From: Oxalobacteraceae bacterium AB_14
GTDB lineage: Bacteria; Pseudomonadota; Gammaproteobacteria; Burkholderiales; Burkholderiaceae_D
Assembly: GCA_000381565.1 (NCBI GenBank)
Contig: KB906725.1
Coordinates: 2,713,093-2,777,092 of the forward strand
DNA length: 64,000 nt
Direction of reading: 5' to 3'
Shown here piece by piece: positions 8,719-16,245 of the stretch. Under the pieces are notes generated by a model, which ran no database searches, was not told the DNA's origin, and worked only from the letters and a program-made list of their open reading frames with translations. A program made the position numbers and the translations under genes. How positions within the stretch are numbered: position 1 is the first letter of the stretch; each line of letters starts with the position of its first letter.

Positions 8719-9684
8719 TTATGCGTCTGCCATATCGAATACGGCAAGGCTGGTCGAGGCCTGCCGGCGTATCGCTTGCAGCAGCAGCTCGGCGCCCGGC
8801 GACAGCAGGCGGTCGCGCCGGCGGATGATGCCGTAGGGGTCCATCTGGCAGGCCAGTTCGATCGGCAGGACCGTCAGCAGGCCCAGTTCCTGGTAGCGCA
8901 GCGCGACGTCGGCCGACATCACGTTGAGCGCGTCGCTCATTTGCAGCATGCTGGTGATGAGCACGATCTCGCTGGTGTCGACCACGTCGCCCGGCGGCTC
9001 CAGGCCGGCGTTGTGGAACTGCTGGTCGAAGCGCTGGCGCAGGATGCTGCCGGGCGGCGGCATGATCCACGGCGCGGACGCCAGTTCGTGCAGCGAGAGC
9101 CGCGCGCGCCCGGCCAGCGGGTGGGCGATGCGCGCCACCACCACCACCGGTTCGGCCGCCAGTTCCTCGTATTGCAGGTCGGCGTTGTCGGACGGGCCGG
9201 TCATGCGCGCCAGCAGGAAATCGAAGTTGCCCCGTTGTAGACGTTCGAGCAGCACCATGCTCGATTCGACCTGCACGCCGATGCGCAGCAGCGGCGCCAG
9301 CTTCTTGACGCGGGTGATGGCGCAGGGCAGCAGCCGCATGGCCGGCGTCATGATGCTGCCGACGTCGACCTGGCCGGCCAGGCCGGCGCGGAGCGCGACG
9401 ATGTCCTCATGCGCGCGCGCCAGGCTGGTGAGCGCCATGCGGGCGTGGCGTATCATGCTCTCGCCGTAGATGGTGGGTTCCATGCCGCGTGGCAGGCGCT
9501 CGAACAGCGCGATGCCGAGCATGTCCTCGAGTTCCTTGAGCTGCTTGGAGGCGGCCGGCTGGGTCATGCACAGGACTTCGGCCGCGCGCATCAATGTGCC
9601 TTCGTCGTCCAGCGCGATCAGCAACAGCAGCTGGCGGGTTTTCAGGCGCGCGCGCAGGAACCAGTTTGGATTTGGCGCGTTCAT
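8719..9684 (-). CDS. LysR-family transcriptional regulator of the glycosidase/TonB locus (GbpR-like subgroup)
   Basis: DNA-binding regulator of 321 residues: N-terminal winged HTH (about 14-72; LTR core TQPAASKQLKELEDMLG) and a periplasmic-binding-protein-like effector domain. The stretches LKTRQLLLLIALDD and FERLPRGMEPTIYGE are like the GbpR/PcaQ subgroup, some members of which respond to sugars such as galactose. It is the first gene of the leftward glycan locus, only 65 bases from the GH97 start, so it probably controls these genes in cis. A sigma-70 promoter (9711-9740) and a ribosome-binding site AGGGAGA precede it. The effector is unknown; galactoside is an inference from the GH97 neighbour. 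Confidence 0.85.
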   Translation of the reverse strand: MNAPNPNWFLRARLKTRQLLLLIALDDEGTLMRAAEVLCMTQPAASKQLKELEDMLGIALFERLPRGMEPTIYGESMIRHARMALTSLARAHEDIVALRAGLAGQVDVGSIMTPAMRLLPCAITRVKKLAPLLRIGVQVESSMVLLERLQRGNFDFLLARMTGPSDNADLQYEELAAEPVVVVARIAHPLAGRARLSLHELASAPWIMPPPGSILRQRFDQQFHNAGLEPPGDVVDTSEIVLITSMLQMSDALNVMSADVALRYQELGLLTVLPIELACQMDPYGIIRRRDRLLSPGAELLLQAIRRQASTSLAVFDMADA

Positions 9685-9710
9685 GGCGTCTCCCTTGTAA
9701 TTATGAAAAA

Positions 9711-9740
9711 ATTATACGGGGCGCAGCCATAGCCGTTCAA
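9711..9740 (-). promoter_or_regulatory. Sigma-70 promoter of the LysR/GH97 locus
   Basis: Read on the minus strand, TTGAAC (9735-9740) and a perfect TATAAT (9711-9716) are separated by 18 bases. The start codon of the regulator lies 26 bases downstream of the -10 box. Confidence 0.65.
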
Positions 9741-9799
9741 TGATGTAATCGAGGCCGTTGATATCGAAATCGGCATAGTGCCGGCAGGCTGAATGCGAA

Positions 9800-9829
9800 A
9801 CGGCCCGGCCGAAAATTCGACCGGGCCGT
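9800..9829. terminator. Probable terminator of the 63-residue ORF
   Basis: A 9-bp perfect GC-rich stem (9800-9808 with 9821-9829) with a 12-base loop. On the minus strand a short T-run (TTT) follows. It lies 35 bases beyond the stop of the small gene at 9865-10056. Confidence 0.55.
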
Positions 9830-9864
9830 CTGTGACCGGGGTGTGGCTCGCGGGGAGTGTCTCG

Positions 9865-10056
9865 TTATTGCGCCCGCTGTTCGCCGCGCAATTTGTCCAG
9901 CATCTGCAAGGTCGTCGGCAGCAGGTTCATGATGCCGTGATACGCACAGTATTCACAAAATGCTTCTTCCGGACTCATGGCGGTGATGCTGGCGTCCGAG
10001 TGTCCGCGACGGCGCAGTGCGCGTAAGCAGGCTGCGTCCATATTCCTTGCGTTCAT
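9865..10056 (-). CDS. Small conserved-looking hypothetical protein, 63 residues
   Basis: Not recognised. Soluble, no signal peptide or membrane segment, with three cysteines, two of them as CEYC (about 34-37). The N-terminus is basic (ALRRRGH). AAAGGGAA stands nine bases before the ATG, and a terminator-like hairpin follows. An AT-rich stretch with TTGCCA and TATAAT-like hexamers (10111-10141, spacing 19) lies upstream on the same strand. These signals make it a probable real gene. The CxxC pair could bind metal or be redox-active, but nothing else supports a function. Confidence 0.55.
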   Translation of the reverse strand: MNARNMDAACLRALRRRGHSDASITAMSPEEAFCEYCAYHGIMNLLPTTLQMLDKLRGEQRAQ

Positions 10057-10169
10057 GCGCTGATTCCCTTTCGATTGGTTCCAGGTTGGTTGGGATGATG
10101 TCTCAGCGCAATTATATGCTCAAAATAATGCTACGTGGCAACTATATTGGGTTATTTTAAGATTTGGGG

Positions 10170-11420
10170 CTATTTTGTCATGGCGGCGGCCTGCGGCATG
10201 GCCGCCTCAGCCGTGTTGCGGTTCAGGCGCCACAGCAAGGCCAGGCCGACCAGCGAGGTGCCGACCACGACAAACCCCACCCGGTCGAAATGCTGCAGCT
10301 GGCCGGACGCGCCCTGGGTGACGATATGGCCGGCCAGCACCGAGGCCACGCCGCCCGACAGCTGCTGGATCGAGGCGCTGATGGCGTTGAACGAGCCACG
10401 CTGGGTCTGCGCCGGCACGCCCGCCATCATGGCCTGGAACGGGATCATGCGCGAGAAGATGCCGATGAACAGCACGGTGTTGATGACGATGAACACCGGC
10501 AGCGAGGTCACGCCCAGATGGGTGTAGAGCAGCACCATGGTGATGGTCAGCGTGGTGCCGAAGGTGAACACGCGGAACTTGCCGACCGCGTCCGCCAGCT
10601 TGCCGATCAGCGGGCCGATGAAAATGGTGCACAGGCCGGTGACCAGGTAGACCGTCGGCAGGTGGAACAGGTCGATGCCCAGGTTGTTGACGATGTAGGC
10701 GCTGCTGAACGGCATCAGCATGAAGCCGCCGGTGGTCAGCAAGGCGGTGGTGGCGAAGGCCAGCAGGTAGCGCCGCTCGGTGACGGTGTGGAACAGGTGC
10801 ATCCAGGCGCTGTGCTCCTGCGGCTTGCCCAGGTGGGCGTTGACCGGCTGCAGCTTCCACGCCACCAGCAGGCCGCCGCTCAGGCCGAAGGCGGCCATGG
10901 CGACGAAGGGGATGTGCCAGTTCCAGTGGCTCGACAAATAGATGCCGGCCGGGATGCCCAGCACCTGGCTGGCGGCAAACGCGGTCTGGATGAAGCCCAT
11001 GACGCGGCCGCGCTGTTGCGGCAGGAACAGGTCGCTGGCGATGGCCAGCACGATGGAACCGATCACGCCGCCGAACAGGCCGGTGACGATGCGCGCGGCC
11101 AGCAGCGATTCATAGCTTTGCGCCATGCCGCACCACAGCGTGCCGAAGATGAAGCCGGTGTAGAAGAACAGCAGCAGCCGCTTGCGGTCGAAGCGGTCGG
11201 CGAAGCCGGCCGTCAGCAGGCCGGAGGCGCCGGCGCTGAAGGCGTAGGCCGACACCACCAGGCCGAACTGCTTGGGGCTGATGCTCAGCGCCGGCATGAT
11301 GACCGCGCCGAGCGGCGACATCAGCATGAAATCGAGGATGACGGCGAACTGCAGGAAGGCCAGCATCGCCACCACGGTTTTTTGATAGCCGGTGAACGGC
11401 GTCGGTACGGGTTTTGTCAT
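10170..11420 (-). CDS. MFS transporter
   Basis: Major facilitator superfamily protein of 416 residues with about 12 membrane helices and a typical A-motif loop (GFADRFDRKRLLL, about 65-77). It resembles drug or sugar efflux permeases of the DHA1/arabinose-efflux type. The ATG at 11420 was chosen over longer in-frame starts because the upstream extension is arginine- and proline-rich without any membrane character and overlaps the preceding gene. Only five bases separate it from the two-helix protein gene, so it is the third gene of an ECF sigma operon. Substrate unknown. Confidence 0.85.
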   Translation of the reverse strand: MTKPVPTPFTGYQKTVVAMLAFLQFAVILDFMLMSPLGAVIMPALSISPKQFGLVVSAYAFSAGASGLLTAGFADRFDRKRLLLFFYTGFIFGTLWCGMAQSYESLLAARIVTGLFGGVIGSIVLAIASDLFLPQQRGRVMGFIQTAFAASQVLGIPAGIYLSSHWNWHIPFVAMAAFGLSGGLLVAWKLQPVNAHLGKPQEHSAWMHLFHTVTERRYLLAFATTALLTTGGFMLMPFSSAYIVNNLGIDLFHLPTVYLVTGLCTIFIGPLIGKLADAVGKFRVFTFGTTLTITMVLLYTHLGVTSLPVFIVINTVLFIGIFSRMIPFQAMMAGVPAQTQRGSFNAISASIQQLSGGVASVLAGHIVTQGASGQLQHFDRVGFVVVGTSLVGLALLWRLNRNTAEAAMPQAAAMTK

Positions 11421-11425
11421 GTGTC

Positions 11426-11728
11426 TTATTCTTTGTTGGGGCGGCAGTAGGCGCCCCGGTCTTTGTGGAATTGTGCGCGCTCTTCGGGCGTCATCGCCTG
11501 CCAGCGCTGCCAGCGTTCGCGGCCGTAGTGGCCGCCGCCGTGGCGGCCGCGGAAGCCGCCGAACAGAATCCGACATAGTACCAGCAGGCCTAGCGCGCGC
11601 CAGTAGTCGATTTGCATGCTGCCGGCGAACACGCCGGGCATGACCGAGTTCCATAGCATCATCACCACCCAGGCCAGCGCGGCCACCCCCACGAGGATCA
11701 GCGGCAGGAACAGCAGTTTCCTTTTCAT
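11426..11728 (-). CDS. Small two-helix inner-membrane protein of the ECF operon
   Basis: Hypothetical protein of 100 residues. Two hydrophobic helices (about 5-27 and 42-60) are followed by a His/Gly/Arg-rich patch (GRHGGGHYGRERW) and a short helix with MTPEERAQFHKD, which resembles the LTxxQ-type segments of CpxP/ZraP-like stress proteins. The start is the ATG at 11728 because AAAGGAG lies eight bases upstream; a GTG nine bases earlier overlaps that site. It sits between an ECF sigma gene (23-base gap) and the MFS gene (5-base gap). A role as anti-sigma factor or signal sensor is only a guess from position and topology. Confidence 0.7.
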   Translation of the reverse strand: MKRKLLFLPLILVGVAALAWVVMMLWNSVMPGVFAGSMQIDYWRALGLLVLCRILFGGFRGRHGGGHYGRERWQRWQAMTPEERAQFHKDRGAYCRPNKE

Positions 11729-11751
11729 TTCAGTCACTCCTTTCTTTCATT

Positions 11752-12303
11752 TCATTCGTTGTCGTACAGGGTTTGCAAGCGCGTGCGCAGGTACAGGACG
11801 GCGTAGCGCTTGCGGGCCAACAGGGTGTTGATGGACAAGCCGCTATGCGCGGCCATTTCTTTGAAGCTGGCGCCGTCCAGTTCATGCGCGATGAACACTT
11901 CGCGCTGGTTGGCCGGCAATTCCTCCAGCGCCGCTTGCAGTTCGGCCAGCAGCGTCGAGCGCGCATAGGCGTCCTCCGGGCTGCCGTCGGGCGACGGTAG
12001 CAGCAGGTCGAGGCGGCAGTCCTCGCCGTCGTCGCCGGCCATGTCGTCGAGCCGCACTTCCTTCCTCTTGCGGAAGCGGTCGATGATGCGGTTGCGCGCC
12101 ACCCGGAACAGCCAGGCGCTGACTTGCTCGATCGGCTCCGGCAGCCGGTAGGCCTGGACGAATTCGTAGAACACATCCTGCAGGATGTCGTCCGCGTCGG
12201 TGGGATCGCTGACGCGGCGCCGGATAAAATTCCCGAGACGAGACCGCTCCCGCAGTACGGTGGCGGCGATATCCTGTTCGGTGGTCGAATTCGGTGGTGT
12301 CAT
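11752..12303 (-). CDS. RNA polymerase ECF sigma factor
   Basis: Sigma-70 family factor of 183 residues with only regions 2 and 4, as in extracytoplasmic-function sigmas. Region 2 carries DADDILQDVFYEFVQAY and VSAWLFRVARNRIIDRFRKRK (about 33-82). Region 4 carries LEELPANQREVFIAHELDGASFKEMAAHSG (about 118-148). A polar linker separates them. No anti-sigma gene of a known family is adjacent; the following gene encodes a small two-helix membrane protein that could fill this role. The next gene upstream (aspartic protease) is on the same strand, 56 bases away. Confidence 0.88.
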   Translation of the reverse strand: MTPPNSTTEQDIAATVLRERSRLGNFIRRRVSDPTDADDILQDVFYEFVQAYRLPEPIEQVSAWLFRVARNRIIDRFRKRKEVRLDDMAGDDGEDCRLDLLLPSPDGSPEDAYARSTLLAELQAALEELPANQREVFIAHELDGASFKEMAAHSGLSINTLLARKRYAVLYLRTRLQTLYDNE

Positions 12304-12359
12304 GGCTCTGTAGACGGCTCACGACCGGGCATATTGTGGCAATTCGCAACTTTTTATGA

Positions 12360-13913
12360 TTAATCGACCAGTTGATTGGGCGTCATGTAGACCGTGCCGC
12401 GCTGGTAGTCGAACAGCACGCTGAACTGTTGCAGGATGCCGTTGCTGATGTTGCCGGCCAGGTCGGCGCCCAGCGCGCCCTGCGGCTGGCGCGACAGCTC
12501 CAGCGCCGGGTTGGCGATGCGCACGCCGCCGATCTCGAACAGCGTGCCGCGCGTGGCCAGCGTGCGCGCGACGCCGCCGACGCCGCGGCTGACGCGCAAC
12601 GCGCCGCCGGCCTGGTATTTGTCGACCAGGCCGTTGCTGTCGACGAAGGCCTTGGCCAGGGTGAGCGTATCGTCGCTGCCGGTGTCGATGGTGAAGCGGC
12701 CGGGCAGGCCGTCGAGCACACCTTCGATCTGCGGCGTCTTGTCGCGGAAGGAGAAGGGGATGGCGCTGCCGGCGCCCTGGTAGACGAAGGTGGCCGGGTC
12801 GTAGAAGGTCAGCTGCTGGTGGGCGTAGTCGATCAGGGTGGGCGTGCTCCACAGCCATTCGTAGCCGATGGCGCCGTCGATCGGCAGCTCGTCCAGCGTG
12901 GGGCTGGTGAAGAAGGGCTGCTGCGCCAGCGTCAGGCCGCCGACGGCGATTTGCCGCACCGTGGTCAGCGCGCCGCGCTCGGCCTGCTCGCCCACGCCGG
13001 ACAGCGTGCCGCGGCCTTCGGCCGGCAGTTGCAGCAGCTTGTAGAGCTTGTCGCTCATGACGTTGCGCGCGCCAGTGTCGAGCACGAAGCGGAACGGGCC
13101 TTGTCCGTTCAGGCTGAGCATGATGCAGATGTGGCCGTGGCAGTGCTCGAACGGCACCGTCACCGCCGGCCTGGCGGCGGAAAAGCCCTGCATGGCGGCC
13201 GGCGGCGGCAGCGAGAAATCCATCTGCGCGGCGGGGCGGTTGAGTTCGATGGCGGCGATGCGCAGCACTTCCAGGTCCTCGCTGTCGTCGGCGTCGCGCT
13301 CGCGTTCCTCGTACGGCAGGATGACGCCGCCGACCCGGCGGAAGTCGCGGTAGTCGACGGTGCGCGGCTTGCCGTCGACCAGCTCCTGGCGGCGCTCGAC
13401 GCGATGGGTGGCCGGGTTGATCCAGTAGTCGAAGGCGCTGCCGTCCGCCAGCATGACGTGGACCACGTCGTAGTCGACGCCGTTGTGGCGGCGCGGCGCC
13501 AGCAGCTGCAACTGTTGCTGCTGGCCGCGCGCGAACCAGTAGGCGTAGGACTGGCGGCCCAGGTGCTGGGCCGGATCGGCGGCGGCGCCTTCCAGCTTTT
13601 CCAGCCGGCCCAGCCGCTGGCGCCAGAAGTTGCTGCCGTCGGAGCGCGACATCAGGCGGGCGATGGCGGAGGAAGGAATGCGCTGCGCGTAGCGGCCGCT
13701 GGCGTAGTCGATGTCGCTGCTGCCGGCTTCGTCGCGGTCGGCGTAGCTGCGCACGAAGTCCGTGTGCTGGGTGCGCACCTCTCGCCAGGCGTCGCCGCCG
13801 ACGGCGTCGCGGGCCTGGGCGAGCAGGGAGGCGGCCGACTCCGCAGAAAAGCAGCTGGCTGAAAGCAGGGCGGCGCTCAGGAAGAGGCCGGCGGGTAAAG
13901 CGTCGAGGTTCAT
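12360..13913 (-). CDS. Retropepsin-like aspartic protease family protein with two DTG motifs
   Basis: Secreted protein of 517 residues. Residues 1-24 look like a signal peptide (LSAALLSASCFSAES); the cysteine could make it a lipoprotein, but the context is not a clean lipobox. The N-terminal half (about 25-240) is a beta-rich domain of unknown role. The C-terminal half contains two aspartyl-protease-like repeats with FVLDTGARN (D279) and FTIDTGSDD (D410), so one chain could form the pseudo-dimeric active site that retropepsins make from two subunits. It lies between the methyltransferase and the ECF sigma gene on the same strand. Substrate unknown. Confidence 0.75.
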   Translation of the reverse strand: MNLDALPAGLFLSAALLSASCFSAESAASLLAQARDAVGGDAWREVRTQHTDFVRSYADRDEAGSSDIDYASGRYAQRIPSSAIARLMSRSDGSNFWRQRLGRLEKLEGAAADPAQHLGRQSYAYWFARGQQQQLQLLAPRRHNGVDYDVVHVMLADGSAFDYWINPATHRVERRQELVDGKPRTVDYRDFRRVGGVILPYEERERDADDSEDLEVLRIAAIELNRPAAQMDFSLPPPAAMQGFSAARPAVTVPFEHCHGHICIMLSLNGQGPFRFVLDTGARNVMSDKLYKLLQLPAEGRGTLSGVGEQAERGALTTVRQIAVGGLTLAQQPFFTSPTLDELPIDGAIGYEWLWSTPTLIDYAHQQLTFYDPATFVYQGAGSAIPFSFRDKTPQIEGVLDGLPGRFTIDTGSDDTLTLAKAFVDSNGLVDKYQAGGALRVSRGVGGVARTLATRGTLFEIGGVRIANPALELSRQPQGALGADLAGNISNGILQQFSVLFDYQRGTVYMTPNQLVD

Positions 13914-13941
13914 TGCCGGAACTTATTGTTTTTCTGAGGAC

Positions 13942-14760
13942 TCAGTCTACCTGAATGTTCCGCGCACTGATATGCCAGCAGGCGGCCGTGAAGCCGACCT
14001 CGTCGCCATGCACGTAAGGCTCGAAGCCGGCGCGCACGGCCTGCGCCACTTGCTGGCGGGTGTGCTCGTCCGCCGTTTGCAGCGCGCGGCCTACCGGGCC
14101 GAGCTGGGTCAGGTATTGGTATAGCCGGTTTTTCGGGAAGCTGCACACCACGTCCAGCGGCGCGATGTCGATGTCGCGCCAGCCGCTTTGTTCGAGGATG
14201 GCGTGCAGGCGCTGGCGGTTGGCCAGGCCGAACTGGCCGGGTTCGTCGGGACGGCGGACCGGCAGGCCGGGCAGCAAATCGGCCGCGCTGCGCTCGGCGG
14301 CGGTCATGAAGGGATTTTCCTCGGGGCTGCGCCAGACGATGGCGTGCAAGGTCGCGCGCTCGCGCGCCGCCTGTCGCAGGTTGCGGAACGCGGCCACGGG
14401 ATCGTCGAAGAACATCAGGCCGAAGCGGGAGACGATGGCGTCGAAGCTGGCCGCTTCGAAAACGTGCTGTTGCGCGTCGTCGAGGATGTAGCGGATGTTG
14501 GACGGCTGGCCCCTGGCTGCTGCGGCGGCCAGCATCGGCGCGGAGACGTCGATGCCGGTGCAGTGGCCGTCCGGGCCGAGCCGGCGCGCGATGGCGTGGA
14601 CGATGCTGCCGGTGCCGCAGCCGACGTCCAGCACCCGGCGTGCTTCGGCGGGGATGGCCTGGACGATCAAGTTTTCGATAGGCTGGTACATCCGGTCGAG
14701 CATGTCCTGTGCGGCGACCCAGGTGTTACCGGCTGCGCCGTTCCAAAGTGATGCGTCCAT
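13942..14760 (-). CDS. Class I SAM-dependent methyltransferase
   Basis: Cytoplasmic methyltransferase of 272 residues with the SAM-binding motif I VLDVGCGTGSI (about 43-53), an acidic residue after the second strand (GIDVSAPML) and the motif IV-like FDAIVSRFGLMFFDDP. It belongs to the large Methyltransf_11/25 group, which modifies small molecules; the acceptor is unknown. It is divergently transcribed from a MerR-family regulator, and its predicted promoter has the 19-bp spacer and internal palindrome typical of MerR-activated genes (14800-14830). It is therefore probably the regulator's target. Confidence 0.85.
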   Translation of the reverse strand: MDASLWNGAAGNTWVAAQDMLDRMYQPIENLIVQAIPAEARRVLDVGCGTGSIVHAIARRLGPDGHCTGIDVSAPMLAAAAARGQPSNIRYILDDAQQHVFEAASFDAIVSRFGLMFFDDPVAAFRNLRQAARERATLHAIVWRSPEENPFMTAAERSAADLLPGLPVRRPDEPGQFGLANRQRLHAILEQSGWRDIDIAPLDVVCSFPKNRLYQYLTQLGPVGRALQTADEHTRQQVAQAVRAGFEPYVHGDEVGFTAACWHISARNIQVD

Positions 14761-14799
14761 GATCTGTCCTCTCGCTTGTCATCAAAAAGTGAAGGTGCT

Positions 14800-14830
14800 A
14801 CTGTGCCACTTCAAGTCAACTTGAGGTCAA
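14800..14830 (-). promoter_or_regulatory. MerR-type promoter with SoxR-like operator between methyltransferase and MerR genes
   Basis: On the minus strand TTGACC (14825-14830) and CACAGT (14800-14805) are 19 bases apart. A near-perfect 20-bp palindrome (14808-14827, core CTTCAAGT/ACTTGAGG) fills the spacer. Long 19-bp spacers with a centred dyad are the hallmark of promoters activated by MerR-family DNA distortion, and the core closely resembles the known soxS operator. The site also lies just upstream of the merR-like start at 14834. Confidence 0.7.
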
Positions 14831-14833
14831 GCG

Positions 14834-15226
14834 ATGGCAAGCCTGGACATAGCCGAAGTGGCGCGGATAACGGGCATGCCCGCATCCACGCTGCGATTTT
14901 ACGAGGAAAAGGGCTTGATCGCGCCGATCGGCCGGCGCGGCTTGCGCCGGCTGTACGATGCGGGCGTGGTCGAGCGCCTGGCGCTGATCGCGCTGGGCCG
15001 GGCCTCCGGCTTCACGCTCGACGAAATCGCCGGCATGTTCGGCGCCGACGGCGACCTGCGCATCGACCGCCACCTGCTGACCACCAAGGCGGACGATCTG
15101 GACCGCACCATCAAGCAACTCACCACCATGCGCGATGGGCTGCGGCACGCGGCCGTGTGCAAGGCCGCCAGCCATATGGAATGCCCCACCTTCCGGCGGA
15201 TCTTGCGTATTGCGGCCCGCAAGTAG
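14834..15226 (+). CDS. MerR-family transcriptional regulator
   Basis: Regulator of 130 residues with the N-terminal MerR winged HTH (IAEVARITGMPASTLRFYEEKGLI, about 6-29) followed by RRLYD and a coiled-coil dimerisation helix (about 80-110). The C-terminus holds two cysteines (VCKAASHMEC) rather than the four-cysteine iron-sulfur motif of SoxR. Despite its SoxR-like operator it is therefore not a canonical SoxR, and its signal may be a metal, a small molecule or redox. It probably autoregulates and controls the divergent methyltransferase. Confidence 0.87.
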   Translation: MASLDIAEVARITGMPASTLRFYEEKGLIAPIGRRGLRRLYDAGVVERLALIALGRASGFTLDEIAGMFGADGDLRIDRHLLTTKADDLDRTIKQLTTMRDGLRHAAVCKAASHMECPTFRRILRIAARK

Positions 15227-15244
15227 CGAGGTTTGGCGCTGTAT

Positions 15245-16165
15245 TTACCCGACCGTGTTGAACGAGGCGACGACGTCGACCAGTTGCTGCCTGACCCAAA
15301 CGTGGGCAGGGTCGCGATGGAAGCGCTCGTGCCAGATCATGGCTGGTGACAAGGGCGCGACCTGTAGCGGCAGATCCAGCAGCGTGAGAGGGAGACTTTT
15401 CGCAAGCAGGCGCGCCAAGCGGCCAGGCAGCGTGAGTATCATGTCGCTGTCCGCCACCAACATCGCGGCAGCAAGAAAGTGGGGAACCCGCAGCGCGACG
15501 TGGCGTGTGAGTCCCAGCGCCGTGAGCGCCACGTCGACCGCGCTCTCGCCCACGCCGGAAATGGTCACGGCAATGTGGCGCAAGCCCACATATCGTTCCA
15601 GACTGAGACCATCCGCCAGACCGGAATGACCGGACCGCGTCACGCACACCAGGCTGTCGGCGTACAGACTGCGTCGGTGGAAACTGCCGGGCAGCGCCTT
15701 GAAAATTCCCAGCGCCAGATCCGCGCCCCCTTGTTCGATCAGCCGCACATTGTCCCCGACCGGTTGCGCGATGTGGAGACTGAGCGCAGGCGCGTGGCGC
15801 TCGAAGCGGGCCATTAAAGCAGCAAGGACCATCAGGCTCAGGTGATCGTGGGCGGCGATCGTGATGCGACCCGTCGCCGAGGCGGGATCGAAGACGGCGG
15901 GCGAGATGATGCCTCGGGCATCGTCCAGCAGCTTGACGACCGGACCTGCCAGCGCCTCGCCGCGCGGCGTCAGTTCCAGGCCGAGCTTGCCGCGCACCAC
16001 CAGGCGGTCGCCCAGCATCGTGCGCAGTCGAGCCAGCGCGCGGCTGGCGGCCGGCTGGCTCAGGCCCAGACGCAGACCCGCCTGGGTGACGCTGCGCTCC
16101 CGAACGAGGGCTTCGAATAGTTTTAACAGGTTGAGGTCGAGCGTCGATAAATCCACTTGGTGCAT
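15245..16165 (-). CDS. LysR-family transcriptional regulator
   Basis: Regulator of 306 residues: N-terminal HTH (LRLGLSQPAASRALARLRTMLGD, about 33-55) and LysR substrate-binding domain. I chose the ATG at 16165 (MHQVDLSTLDLNLL), which matches the usual distance from start to the HTH and leaves an 80-base control region. An in-frame ATG at 16216 would leave only 29 bases. It is divergent from the NmrA-like reductase gene, its probable target; an inverted repeat ATGAC-N6-GTCAT (16173-16188) lies between them. Effector unknown. Confidence 0.85.
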   Translation of the reverse strand: MHQVDLSTLDLNLLKLFEALVRERSVTQAGLRLGLSQPAASRALARLRTMLGDRLVVRGKLGLELTPRGEALAGPVVKLLDDARGIISPAVFDPASATGRITIAAHDHLSLMVLAALMARFERHAPALSLHIAQPVGDNVRLIEQGGADLALGIFKALPGSFHRRSLYADSLVCVTRSGHSGLADGLSLERYVGLRHIAVTISGVGESAVDVALTALGLTRHVALRVPHFLAAAMLVADSDMILTLPGRLARLLAKSLPLTLLDLPLQVAPLSPAMIWHERFHRDPAHVWVRQQLVDVVASFNTVG

Positions 16166-16172
16166 ATTGGCT

Positions 16173-16188
16173 ATGACTTCTATGTCAT
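16173..16188. promoter_or_regulatory. Possible LysR operator
   Basis: Inverted repeat ATGAC-N6-GTCAT in the divergent LysR/NmrA intergenic region. A second small dyad, GTTCA-TC-TGAAC, lies closer to the reductase gene at about 16219-16230. Assigned as an operator from position and symmetry only. Confidence 0.35.
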
Positions 16189-16245
16189 TGGTGAATGTCG
16201 GGCCATCATGCACCATTCGGGTTCATCTGAACAGGAGATTTCCGT

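Noticed and set aside
11729..11737. GTG start nine bases upstream of the two-helix protein ATG
   Set aside because: The GTG overlaps the AAAGGAG ribosome-binding site that serves the ATG at 11728.
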